DNA from: Prevotella sp.
GTDB lineage: Bacteria; Bacteroidota; Bacteroidia; Bacteroidales; Bacteroidaceae
DNA: 64,000 nucleotides
Reading direction: 5' to 3'
Assembly: GCA_022773825.1 (NCBI GenBank)
Contig: JALFOF010000105.1
Location: 1-64,000 of the forward strand
This document shows, piece after piece, positions 47,143 through 55,397 of the stretch; position 1 is the first letter of the stretch; each line of letters begins with the position of its first letter. The position numbers and the translations under genes are program-made. The notes below the pieces were generated by a model that was not told the origin of the DNA, searched no databases, and saw only the letters and a program-made list of their open reading frames with translations.

Positions 47143-47721
47143 TTAATATAATAGCAGCAGTCCGGCGAAGGCTGCGTACACTATCATGCGTATAGGGTTT
47201 ATCTTTACCATCTTCACGCCGATGAAGGTGGCGATGAACAGTGCCACGGAAACCCAGAAATGCCATGGCGACTGCGCTGTAGAGTTGAAGTTCTCTGTGT
47301 TACACAGCAGCAGCGTAGCGGCGGCGAGCAGTCCCACTACCGCAGGCCTCAGCCCGATGAAGATGCTCCGCACGGGCTGGGAGTCCATGTATTTTAGGAA
47401 CATTTTGCTTATCAGCAGCATCAATATGAACGATGGCAACACCAGCGCGGCGGTGGCGGTGACACTGCCGAGCACCGCGAGCGGCACGTTGCCGGTGGCG
47501 TGGAGCACTGCGGTATAGCCGCAATAGGTGGCGCTGTTGATGCCGATAGGCCCTGGTGTCATCTGCGATATTGCCACGATATTTGTGAACTCGGCTGATG
47601 TCATCCAGTGATGTGCCACCACTACCTCGTGTTGTATGAGCGACAACATACCGTACCCTCCGCCGAAACCGAACATCCCGATGAGGAAGAAAGTGTAAAA
47701 AAGTTTAAGGAAGAGGAGCAT
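47143..47721 (-). CDS. Chromate transporter family protein, second half
   Basis: A 192-residue inner-membrane protein of the CHR family, short single-domain form. The signature near the N-terminus (FFLIGMFGFGGGYGMLSLIQHEVV) and the following ISQMTPGPIGINSATYCGY block are typical. Short CHR proteins work in pairs, and its partner is the next gene upstream. The exported substrate may be chromate or another anion. The gap to the partner is filled by a hairpin repeat. Confidence 0.9.
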   Translation of the reverse strand: MLLFLKLFYTFFLIGMFGFGGGYGMLSLIQHEVVVAHHWMTSAEFTNIVAISQMTPGPIGINSATYCGYTAVLHATGNVPLAVLGSVTATAALVLPSFILMLLISKMFLKYMDSQPVRSIFIGLRPAVVGLLAAATLLLCNTENFNSTAQSPWHFWVSVALFIATFIGVKMVKINPIRMIVYAAFAGLLLLY

Positions 47722-47723
47722 TT

Positions 47724-47873
47724 GAGTTGTTTAGTTGTTTAGTTGCTTAGTTGTTTAGTTGTTTGGTGGGTGGGTTGTTTGGTTGGTTAGTAGGGTGGTG
47801 GGTTGTAAATTGACGGAATTGCTACATATAACTAAACCACTAAACAACTAAACCACCAAACAACTAAACAACT
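47724..47873. repeat. 8-bp-unit hairpin element M
   Basis: GTTTAGTT units, core GAATTGCTACATATAAC, and ACTAAACC/AACAACTAAAC units. The TAG stop of the upstream chromate-transporter gene (47872-47874) is formed at its right end, and its left end lies 2 bases from the next ATG. It is one of the cleanest examples of the family. Confidence 0.93.
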
Positions 47874-48420
47874 ACTCACTCGGCTTGAGGAACTGTCCGT
47901 ATAGGTAGCCCCCCACGCCTGCGGCGAGGATTATGTATATAGGGTTCACTCCGAGCAGCCATATCAGCATGGCGGAGGCGATGGGTATCCAGCAGTTCAT
48001 GAGGTTTATGCCTGCTCCCTTCGCCATATTCCATGTGGGAATGGCTATCAATGCCACCACGGCGGGGCGTATGCCGGCAAAGACTGCCGCCACCCACGGC
48101 ACGTCCTGGAAGCTCTGGAAGAACATGGCTATGGCGAGAATGATGAGCAATGACGGCATCGCCGTACCCAGCGTGGTCATCGCCGCCCCCTTTATACCCT
48201 GCAACCTGTAGCCTATGAAGACCGACAGGTTGATGGCAAAGACGCCAGGGCATGACTGCGCCACGGCTATCAGGTCCAAGAACATCGTCTTGTCTATCCA
48301 CTTGCGCCTGTCCACCACCTCGGCTTCTATGAGGGGTATCATGGCGTATCCGCCGCCGAGGGTGAATAGTCCTATGCGGAAGAAGGTAAGGAAAAGGTCT
48401 TTTATCATAGGCATTGCCAC
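47872..48420 (-). CDS. Chromate transporter family protein, first half
   Basis: A 182-residue CHR protein with the same layout as its neighbour (FFRIGLFTLGGGYAMIPLIEAEVV, then VAQSCPGVFAINLSVFIGYRLQG). The two genes are in the same orientation and probably form a heterodimer. The start could be Met1 (48420) or Met5 (48408), and the latter begins directly with the conserved helix. Confidence 0.9.
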   Translation of the reverse strand: MAMPMIKDLFLTFFRIGLFTLGGGYAMIPLIEAEVVDRRKWIDKTMFLDLIAVAQSCPGVFAINLSVFIGYRLQGIKGAAMTTLGTAMPSLLIILAIAMFFQSFQDVPWVAAVFAGIRPAVVALIAIPTWNMAKGAGINLMNCWIPIASAMLIWLLGVNPIYIILAAGVGGYLYGQFLKPSE

Positions 48421-48456
48421 CTGTTTTAGGAATTACGAAGTAAAAGTTAAGAATTA

Positions 48457-48653
48457 AACCCAAATCGGTCATTAGACCACAAAAGTTCAAAACTTCTTGT
48501 TTTTGTGTTGTTTCCTAACAGATTTTATTTTCTTGTCGGCATCTTGCCTGTCTTTGTGACTTGACGTAGCCCGCTATGCCTGCGTTACAAAGATAGCCAA
48601 TCTGCTCGACAATAAAACAAAATCTGTTTAGGCTCTAATGACCGATTTGGGTT
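48457..48653. mobile_element. 197-bp MITE-like element with 20-bp terminal inverted repeats
   Basis: AACCCAAATCGGTCATTAGA (48457-48476) is perfectly inverted at 48634-48653. Inside, a second inverted pair (CCTAACAGATTTTATTTTC at 48514 and AAAACAAAATCTGTTTAGG ending 48632) and a third (TCTTTGT / ACAAAGA) give a long nested hairpin. It encodes no protein. The flanks carry a further inverted pair (AAGTTAAGAATTAAA / TTTTTATTCTTAACTT near 48444 and 48730). Size, structure and a related short copy at 538-583 suggest a non-autonomous mobile element or a structured RNA. No transposase is present. Confidence 0.75.
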
Positions 48654-48654
48654 A

Positions 48655-48734
48655 AAAATTATGATTACGAAACGGAATGTTCATGATATCCTTTTGCGAT
48701 GTCGATAAAACCGCGCAACGCAATCATAATTTTT
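48655..48734. repeat. AT-rich inverted repeat before the purL 3' end
   Basis: AAAAATTATGATT (48655-48667) is complementary to AATCATAATTTTT (48722-48734). It lies 22 bases beyond the purL stop and could act as a terminator for purL on the minus strand. Confidence 0.6.
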
Positions 48735-48756
48735 ATTCTTAACTTCCAATCCTTAA

Positions 48757-51700
48757 TTACTGCTTCTCTATCCACTTGCGTGCGTTAACAAACGCCTCGT
48801 GCCATGGTGTCACCTCGTCTGTGAGGCGGCGCTGCTCCGGATAGTAGCCGCACTGCCATGGGAACTGCGTGCGCTCAGGGTGCGGCATTATAGCGAGATG
48901 CCTGCCGTCTTTTGATGCGAGGGCTGCCACGTCGTAGCAAGAGCCGTTAGGATTTGCGGGATACTCGCTGTGGTTATACTTGGCAGCGATGTTATATTCC
49001 GCCTCTGGCAGTGGCAGGTTGAACTTGCCCTCGCCGTGTGCCACCCACACGCCTATCTTCTCGCCGCTCAGCGAGCCGAGCATCACGGTGTCGTTCTCGG
49101 GTATCGCCAGCGTCACGAAGGTCGATTCAAACTTGTGGGAGTCGTTATGCAGCATCTCCGCGTAGTCCTTTGCGTTGTTCACCGCATGGTCGTTGTTCAG
49201 CAGTCCCAGTTCCACCATCAGCTGGCAGCCGTTGCATACGCCGAAGGACAGTGTGTCCTTGCGTGCATAGAACCTGTCGAGGGCTTCCTTTGCCTTGGGG
49301 TTGTAGAGGAAAGCGCCTGCCCATCCCTTCGCCGAACCAAGCACATCGGAGTTGGAGAAGCCGCCGCAGAACGCCACGAGGTTCACCTCTTCCAGCGTCT
49401 CCCTGCCCGTTATGAGGTCAGTCATCGTGACATCCTTCACGTCGAAGCCTGCCATATAGAAGGAATATGCCATCTCACGCTCGGAGTTGGTGCCCTTCTC
49501 GCGTATTATAGCCGCCACGGGCCGCTTGCCCTCGGGGCGCGGTGTTCTCTTCAATGGCGCGCCGCTGAGTGTCCACTCCACTGGTATCTCTTTGTAGCTG
49601 GCGTAGCGTTCCGCAGCCTTGCCGTTGAAACTCTGGCGGCGGTCAAGCAGGAATGAGGTCTTATACCATGCGTCGCGCATCTCGTCGATGTCAAACTCCA
49701 GCGTCAGCTCACGGTTGGCAATCTCGGCGTTAGGCACTGACTGGTTGCTCTGATGGCGCTTAATGGTGAGCTTACGCTCTGCCTGCGGCTTGCCAATCTT
49801 GGCATATCCCACGCCCGCGTCTTCCAGTATCTTCTTCACGCGCGGCGCGTCGGCATCGCTTACCTGTATCACTATGCCCGGGTTCTCGGCGAAGAGCACC
49901 TTCACTATGTCGTCACCCTTTATCTTGTCGAGGTCGAGTGCCAGTCCTCCCTTGGTGTTGGCGAAGGTCATTTCGAGCAGGGTCGTGATGAGACCGCCTG
50001 CTGATATGTCGTGACCAGCGAGAATCAGTCCTTCGCTAACGAGCCTCTGCACCGCCATGAAGGCGTCGCGGAAGTACTCGGCGTTCTTCACCGTGGGCAC
50101 GTCGGAACCCACCTTGCCCTGCGTCTGTGCAAAGGCTGAGCCGCCAAGCTGCAGTTCGTCGAAGGAGAAGTCTATGTGGTAGAGGCGTGATGCCGGCACA
50201 TCTTTTATTACGGGCGACACCACCTTGCGCACGTCAGACACCTCGCCGCCCGCGCTTACTATCACCGTTCCCGGTGCTATAATCTTCTTGCCGTCGGGGT
50301 ATTTCTGTGTCATAGACAGAGAGTCCTTACCCGTAGGCACGTTAATTTGCAGTTCGCAGCAGAAGTCTGACAGCGCTTTCACGGCAGTGTAGAGGCGTGC
50401 GTCCTCGCCCTCCTGCGCGCGGCAGGGCCACATCCAGTTAGCGCTGAGCGAGATACTGTCCATTCCGTCAGCCATCGGTGCCCACACAAGGTTTGTCAAT
50501 GCCTCTGCCACTGAGAGCACACTGCCTGCCGCTGGGTCTGCCAGTGCCGCCTGCGGGGCGTGTCCGAGCGAGGTGGCAATGCCCTTGCGGCCGTTGTAGT
50601 CGAGTGCCACCGCGCCGCAGTCCGACAGCGGCAGCTGCAACTCGCCCTGACACTGCTGGCGCGCCACGCGTCCCGTCACGGAGCGGTCCACCTTGTTGGT
50701 GAGCCAGTCCTTGCAGGCAACTGCCTCCAGCTGCAGCACGTTCTTCAGGTATGCGGCGAGTGTTTCGTTGAGCGTAGTGCTGGAGGAGAGGCCGGAAAGG
50801 TCGTAGGTAGCCACGTCGTAGTCGCGCCTTACGGTCTTGTCCACCATGTAAGTCTTTGGCGAAGAGCCGAACATCTGCTCCACGGCGAGGTCGAAGGGGC
50901 GCACTCCGTCAGCCTGCTCGAAGGCGAAACGGTGGTCGCCCGTGGTCTCACCGACGGTGTACATCGGCGCGCGCTCGCGGTCGGCAATCTGCTGCACGTG
51001 CTCTATGGCCCCCTCATCGATGAGCAATCCCATGCGCTCTTGTGACTCGTTGGCTATTATCTCCTTTGCCGACAGCGTCTTGTCGCCCACGGGGAGCTTG
51101 TCTATATGTATCAGTCCGCCGCACTCCTCCACGAGTTCCGATAGGCAGTTCACGTGACCCGCGCTGCCGTGGTCGTGTATGGAGACGATGGGGTTGCTGT
51201 CCTCCTCGCCCAAGGCGCGGATTACGTTGTATGTTCTTTTCTGCATCTCGGGGTTGGCACGCTGTACGGCGTTCAGCTCTATGCCGCTGGAATAGCGTCC
51301 TGTCTCCACTGATGACACGGAGCCGCCACCGAGACCGATGCGGTAGTTCTCGCCACCCATCACCACAACCTTGTTGCCCGGCTGTGGCTCACCTTTCAGG
51401 CAGTCGCGCTGTATGCCGTAGCCCACGCCGCCTGCCAGCATTATCACCTTGTCGTAAGCGTACTGCTCCTCCTTCTCTTGATGCTCGAAGGTGAGCACGG
51501 AGCCGCAGATGAGGGGCTGTCCGAATTTGTTGCCGAAGTCTGATGCGCCGTTTGATGCCTTTATGAGTATCTGCTCAGGCGTCTGATACAGCCACTGGCG
51601 CACGGGCAGTATTTTCTCCCATGCCTGGCAGTCCTTGTCGTTACTCCATGCCGGCGTGTTAGCGGGGTGTCCCTGCACTGGTGTGTCCTCTTCGTTCTTA

Positions 51701-52581
51701 CGTGGGTAGGAGGTCATGTAAACCGCCGTACCTGCTATTGGCCATGAGCCTACGCCACCGCCCATACGGTCGCGTATCTCACCACCTGTGCCTGTGGCGG
51801 CACCGTTGAACGGCTCCACCGTGGTGGGGAAGTTGTGCGTCTCGGCCTTCAGCGAGATGACACTCTTTACCGTCTTCGTGGTGTAGAAGTCGGGTTTGGT
51901 GTGGTCTGCCGGCGCGAACTGCTCTATCTCAGGACCTTCCGAGAAGGCGACGTTGTCCTTGTAGGCAGAGAGTATCTTGTTGGGGTTCTCCTGCGTTGTC
52001 TTCTTTATCATCTGGAAGAGGCTTGACTCTTTCTCCTCGCCGTCAATGACGAATGTGCCGCCGAAGATTTTGTGGCGGCAGTGCTCGGAGTTTATCTGTG
52101 CGAAGCCGAAGATTTCAGAGTCGGTGAGCGGCCTTCCCAGCTGCCCCTCCACCTTGTGCAGGTAGTCTATCTCCTCCTTTGACAAGGCGAGACCCTCCTG
52201 CTCGTTGTACTCCTCAAGGTTTTCAACATGCTTTATAGGCTCTGGCTTGATGTTGACGGTGAATATTTCCTGTCCTAAACCGTTGTACATACGCTGCAAC
52301 ATCGGGTCGTGGTCAGCGTCAACGGAGCTTACGGGAAAATACTCCTCTATGCGCGAGATGCCTTTCAGCGACATATTCTGCGTTATCTCCACGGCGTTGG
52401 TGCTCCACGGCGTAATCATCTCACGGCGCGGGCCAACAAAGAAGCCGTCTATACTCTGTGCGTCAAGCTGTGTGGCATTGCCATAAAGCCAGCACAATTC
52501 CTGTGTCTCCTGCTCACTGGGCTGATGGTCTATCTCAGTCGCAATGATGTGGTCTGAAGGTGTCTTGAAGAAAAGAACCAT
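48757..52581 (-). CDS. purL: Phosphoribosylformylglycinamidine synthase (large, single-chain)
   Basis: PurL makes FGAM from FGAR, glutamine and ATP, the fourth step of purine synthesis. The 1274-residue form carries all parts in one chain: N-terminal PurS-like domain, linker (LSKEEIDYLHK..GRPLTDSEI), two AIRS-like halves (ETHNFPTTVEPFNGAATGTGG in the first; PTGKDSLSM in the second), and a C-terminal glutaminase domain with Cys1116 in GVCNGCQ and the MPHPERTQFPWQ His/Glu site. It has its own promoter and stands alone. Confidence 0.97.
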   Translation of the reverse strand: MVLFFKTPSDHIIATEIDHQPSEQETQELCWLYGNATQLDAQSIDGFFVGPRREMITPWSTNAVEITQNMSLKGISRIEEYFPVSSVDADHDPMLQRMYNGLGQEIFTVNIKPEPIKHVENLEEYNEQEGLALSKEEIDYLHKVEGQLGRPLTDSEIFGFAQINSEHCRHKIFGGTFVIDGEEKESSLFQMIKKTTQENPNKILSAYKDNVAFSEGPEIEQFAPADHTKPDFYTTKTVKSVISLKAETHNFPTTVEPFNGAATGTGGEIRDRMGGGVGSWPIAGTAVYMTSYPRKNEEDTPVQGHPANTPAWSNDKDCQAWEKILPVRQWLYQTPEQILIKASNGASDFGNKFGQPLICGSVLTFEHQEKEEQYAYDKVIMLAGGVGYGIQRDCLKGEPQPGNKVVVMGGENYRIGLGGGSVSSVETGRYSSGIELNAVQRANPEMQKRTYNVIRALGEEDSNPIVSIHDHGSAGHVNCLSELVEECGGLIHIDKLPVGDKTLSAKEIIANESQERMGLLIDEGAIEHVQQIADRERAPMYTVGETTGDHRFAFEQADGVRPFDLAVEQMFGSSPKTYMVDKTVRRDYDVATYDLSGLSSSTTLNETLAAYLKNVLQLEAVACKDWLTNKVDRSVTGRVARQQCQGELQLPLSDCGAVALDYNGRKGIATSLGHAPQAALADPAAGSVLSVAEALTNLVWAPMADGMDSISLSANWMWPCRAQEGEDARLYTAVKALSDFCCELQINVPTGKDSLSMTQKYPDGKKIIAPGTVIVSAGGEVSDVRKVVSPVIKDVPASRLYHIDFSFDELQLGGSAFAQTQGKVGSDVPTVKNAEYFRDAFMAVQRLVSEGLILAGHDISAGGLITTLLEMTFANTKGGLALDLDKIKGDDIVKVLFAENPGIVIQVSDADAPRVKKILEDAGVGYAKIGKPQAERKLTIKRHQSNQSVPNAEIANRELTLEFDIDEMRDAWYKTSFLLDRRQSFNGKAAERYASYKEIPVEWTLSGAPLKRTPRPEGKRPVAAIIREKGTNSEREMAYSFYMAGFDVKDVTMTDLITGRETLEEVNLVAFCGGFSNSDVLGSAKGWAGAFLYNPKAKEALDRFYARKDTLSFGVCNGCQLMVELGLLNNDHAVNNAKDYAEMLHNDSHKFESTFVTLAIPENDTVMLGSLSGEKIGVWVAHGEGKFNLPLPEAEYNIAAKYNHSEYPANPNGSCYDVAALASKDGRHLAIMPHPERTQFPWQCGYYPEQRRLTDEVTPWHEAFVNARKWIEKQ

Positions 52582-52635
52582 GTTATCTTGTCGTTATTTA
52601 TTGTTTATATTCTCCTGTGATATGCTTATTTCTTG

Positions 52636-52667
52636 CAAAGGTAAGGATATTTTCTGAATAAAACAAA
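52636..52667 (-). promoter_or_regulatory. purL promoter
   Basis: On the minus strand TTTG (52667-52664) and TACCTTTG (52643-52636) are 20 bases apart. The leader to the ATG at 52581 is about 48 bases. No purine riboswitch or PurR-like palindrome is evident. Confidence 0.78.
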
Positions 52668-52756
52668 AAATATTGCTTTTTTTGTGCATTTTGGTTGCCA
52701 CGAACCAGAAAACGCTTTCTGCCGCCCCTCTATCGCACTTGTCTTGCCGCCCCACC

Positions 52757-52868
52757 GCAATCGCTATGCTTTTACTCGGTAATCACTACGCTTTTGCATT
52801 GTAATCACTATGCTTTTGCATTGTAATAGCTATGCTTTTACATTGCAATAGCTATGCTTTCGTATTGT
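52757..52868. repeat. 22-bp repeat array, 5 copies
   Basis: AATCGCTATGCTTTTAC, AATCACTACGCTTTTGC, AATCACTATGCTTTTGC, AATAGCTATGCTTTTAC and AATAGCTATGCTTTCG start at 52759, 52781, 52803, 52825 and 52847, exactly 22 bases apart. It is the longest and most regular array of this family in the window. It lies upstream of purL. Confidence 0.95.
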
Positions 52869-53423
52869 GAGCCCCTTACAGGGGCGTGGTGAATGGTGCG
52901 GCTATCAGACAGGGGCGAGCCCCCGCCCTGTAATATGTGTCCACCTTCGGGGGCGTTGGGTTGTCCCTTTACCGCACAACCGTTATGCCTTTGATTACCA
53001 TCGCCAATGTATTCATTCCGCATCGTGCTTGTCCGCTCACTGCACGGCAAGGATGCCGTGCCTACATCTCTTCGCAAATCTTTTTCCGCCGACCATCGGT
53101 AGGCACGGCATCCCTGCCGTGCAACCGCCACATCGTGTGGGTTAACCATCGATGATGGGAATGGTTCCTTTCGCCCCTATACAGGGCTTTCCCTATATAT
53201 GCGCACCGTCCACGCCGTAATCGCTATGCTTTTGCGGCGGCACGGGGGAGTCATAGCGGGCGGAGGGCGGAGGAAAGCGGCTGTCAGCGAGGGGCTGGAA
53301 ACGGAGGGGACGCACGCCGCCGCTATACAGCCTCCGCCCCCTCCGGCCGCAATCTACGTCAACTTTTTCCGCACATAGCACAAGAAAATCAACAAAAGCC
53401 TTGGAGGTATGACAGAAAATGCG
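52869..53423. other. Non-coding stretch with palindromes before typA
   Basis: No credible gene. It holds a small palindrome ACAGGGGCG...CGCCCTGT (52909-52931), a larger one at 53041-53123, and a single 22-bp-family unit (GTAATCGCTATGCTTTTGC, 53218-53236) flanked by GCCG/CGGC. A G-rich tract (53240-53310) is followed by partly complementary C-rich sequence (53325-53345). Confidence 0.65.
53041..53123. repeat. REP-like inverted repeat with 25-base arms
   Basis: TGCACGGCAAGGATGCCGTG (continuing CCTAC, 53041-53065) is inverted at 53099-53123 with two mismatches. Each arm is itself a small palindrome (CACGGCA..TGCCGTG). The loop is about 33 bases. This resembles REP-type extragenic palindromes. 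Confidence 0.8.
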
Positions 53424-53431
53424 TACATTTG
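53424..53431 (+). promoter_or_regulatory. typA promoter -7 motif TACATTTG
   Basis: TACATTTG matches TAnnTTTG, with TTGG about 19-20 bases upstream in place of TTTG. Transcription would start near 53438. That lies after the ATG at 53429 and before the one at 53456, so it decides the typA start. Confidence 0.7.
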
Positions 53432-53455
53432 CATTCGTATTTATTATTTAACAAA

Positions 53456-55258
53456 ATGCAGGATATTAGAAACATCGCAATCATCGCGCACGTGGACCAC
53501 GGAAAGACCACGCTCGTAGATAAGATGATGCTCGCTGGTAAGCTCTTCCGTGAGGGTCAGAACAACTCTGACCAAGTACTTGACGCTAACGACCTTGAGC
53601 GAGAACGAGGGATAACAATACTTTCCAAAAACGTTTCCATCAACTGGAAAGGGACGAAAATCAACATTATAGACACCCCGGGGCACTCTGACTTCGGCGG
53701 AGAAGTGGAGCGTGTGCTCAATATGGCGGACGGTTGCATACTGCTCGTCGATGCTTTCGAGGGACCTATGCCGCAGACGCGCTTCGTGTTGCAGAAGGCT
53801 CTGCAACTGGGACTGAAGCCCATAGTGGTGGTGAACAAGGTGGACAAGCCGAACTGTAGGCCTGAGGAGGTGTACGAAATGGTGTTCGACCTCATGTTCT
53901 CGCTTAACGCAACGGAGGACCAACTGGACTTCCCCGTTGTCTATGGCTCGGCAAAGAACGGTTGGATGGCAGAGGACTACAGCTGTCCGACGGACAACAT
54001 TGACTACCTGCTCGACAAGATTGTGGAGGTGATACCGCAGCCGCAGGTGCTGAAGGGCACACCGCAGATGCTGATAACATCGCTCGACTACTCTAACTAC
54101 ACTGGGCGTATTGCCGTGGGGCGCGTACACAGAGGCACGCTGAAGGAGGGAATGAACGTTACCATCTCACACCGCAACGGCTCTATGGAGAAGACAAAGA
54201 TAAAGGAGGTGCACGTGTTTGACGGCATGGGCCACGCAAAGGTGGAGGAAGCGCAGAGCGGTGACATCTGCGCCATCATCGGACTGGAGAAGTTTGAGAT
54301 AGGTGACACCATCTGCGACTTTGAGAACCCGGAGCCGTTGCCGCCGATTGCCATTGACGAGCCTACGATGTCGATGCTCTTTACCATTAACGACTCGCCA
54401 TTCTTCGGCAAGGAAGGAAAATTTGTCACCTCGCGCCACATCAACGACAGGCTGCAAAAGGAGCTGGAGAAGAACCTTGCGCTGCGCGTAACGCCCTTTG
54501 AGGACAGCACCGACAAGTGGATAGTGTCGGGAAGGGGCGTGCTGCACCTCTCCGTGCTCATAGAGACAATGCGCCGAGAGGGGTACGAACTGCAAGTGGG
54601 ACAGCCGCAGGTAATATACAAGGAGATAGACGGCACGAGGTGTGAGCCTGTGGAGGAGCTGACTATCAACGTGCCCGAGGAGTTCGCTTCGAAGATGATT
54701 GACATGGTGACACGCCGCAAAGGCGAGATGACATCAATGGAAAATCAGGGAGAACGCGTGAACATAGAGTTCGACATACCATCGCGCGGCATCATAGGAC
54801 TGCGCACCAACGTGCTGACGGCAAGTCAGGGAGAGGCGATAATGGCTCACCGTTTCAAGGAGTATCAGCCTTTCAAGGGCGAGATAGTGCGCCGCATGAA
54901 CGGCTCTATGATAGCCATGGAGACGGGAAACGCTTTCGCTTACTCCATAGACAAGCTGCAAGACCGTGGTAAGTTCTTCATTGACCCGGGCGAGGACGTG
55001 TACGCCGGTGAGGTGGTTGGAGAGCACATACACGATAACGACCTCGTGATAAACGTGACAAAAGCTAAGCAGCTCACCAACACACGTGCCTCCGGATCCG
55101 ACGACAAGGCGCGCATAGTGCCGAGGACAGTGCTCTCCTTGGAGGAAGCACTGGAGTATATAAAGGCTGACGAGCTGGTGGAAGTGACGCCAAAGTCAAT
55201 GAGAATGCGTAAGATAATACTCGACCACCTTGAGCGCAAGCGCGCCAACAAGGAATAG
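53456..55258 (+). CDS. typA: Ribosome-associated translational GTPase TypA/BipA
   Basis: An EF-G-like GTPase that helps ribosome assembly and stress adaptation. From MQDIRNIAI (53456) it has 600 residues. GTPase motifs: AHVDHGKTT (11-19), RGITI (51-55), DTPGH (73-77), NKVD (127-130). The domain 2 and 3 folds follow, then the BipA-specific C-terminal domain (GSDDKARIVPRTVLSLEEALEYI). I reject the in-frame ATG at 53429 because it lies upstream of the predicted transcription start and adds nine non-conserved residues. Confidence 0.97.
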   Translation: MQDIRNIAIIAHVDHGKTTLVDKMMLAGKLFREGQNNSDQVLDANDLERERGITILSKNVSINWKGTKINIIDTPGHSDFGGEVERVLNMADGCILLVDAFEGPMPQTRFVLQKALQLGLKPIVVVNKVDKPNCRPEEVYEMVFDLMFSLNATEDQLDFPVVYGSAKNGWMAEDYSCPTDNIDYLLDKIVEVIPQPQVLKGTPQMLITSLDYSNYTGRIAVGRVHRGTLKEGMNVTISHRNGSMEKTKIKEVHVFDGMGHAKVEEAQSGDICAIIGLEKFEIGDTICDFENPEPLPPIAIDEPTMSMLFTINDSPFFGKEGKFVTSRHINDRLQKELEKNLALRVTPFEDSTDKWIVSGRGVLHLSVLIETMRREGYELQVGQPQVIYKEIDGTRCEPVEELTINVPEEFASKMIDMVTRRKGEMTSMENQGERVNIEFDIPSRGIIGLRTNVLTASQGEAIMAHRFKEYQPFKGEIVRRMNGSMIAMETGNAFAYSIDKLQDRGKFFIDPGEDVYAGEVVGEHIHDNDLVINVTKAKQLTNTRASGSDDKARIVPRTVLSLEEALEYIKADELVEVTPKSMRMRKIILDHLERKRANKE

Positions 55259-55262
55259 AATC

Positions 55263-55312
55263 TGCCTCACCGTCCCCCAAGGGCAGTGCCCGGACAGGGT
55301 GACGGTGAGGCA
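55263..55312. repeat. Hairpin between typA and the receptor gene
   Basis: TGCCTCACCGTC (55263-55274) is perfectly complementary to GACGGTGAGGCA (55301-55312), with a GC-rich loop. No T-run follows. It could attenuate read-through from typA or stabilise the 3' end of its mRNA. Confidence 0.75.
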
Positions 55313-55397
55313 ACGACAAACCGGACAGAATGGCAACACCGCGCCGGCGACGCCAAGCCGTACTACGAAATCTACCAACTACCCTTACGACAATGCC

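Noticed and set aside
52757-52868. CRISPR-like array of evenly spaced repeats
   Set aside because: The units are directly contiguous, with only a few variable bases between cores and no unique spacers of 30 bases or so, and there are no cas genes. It is a simple tandem repeat family.
53429-53455. Upstream ATG as typA start
   Set aside because: It would lie upstream of the transcription start predicted from the TACATTTG motif, and it adds nine residues not seen in TypA.
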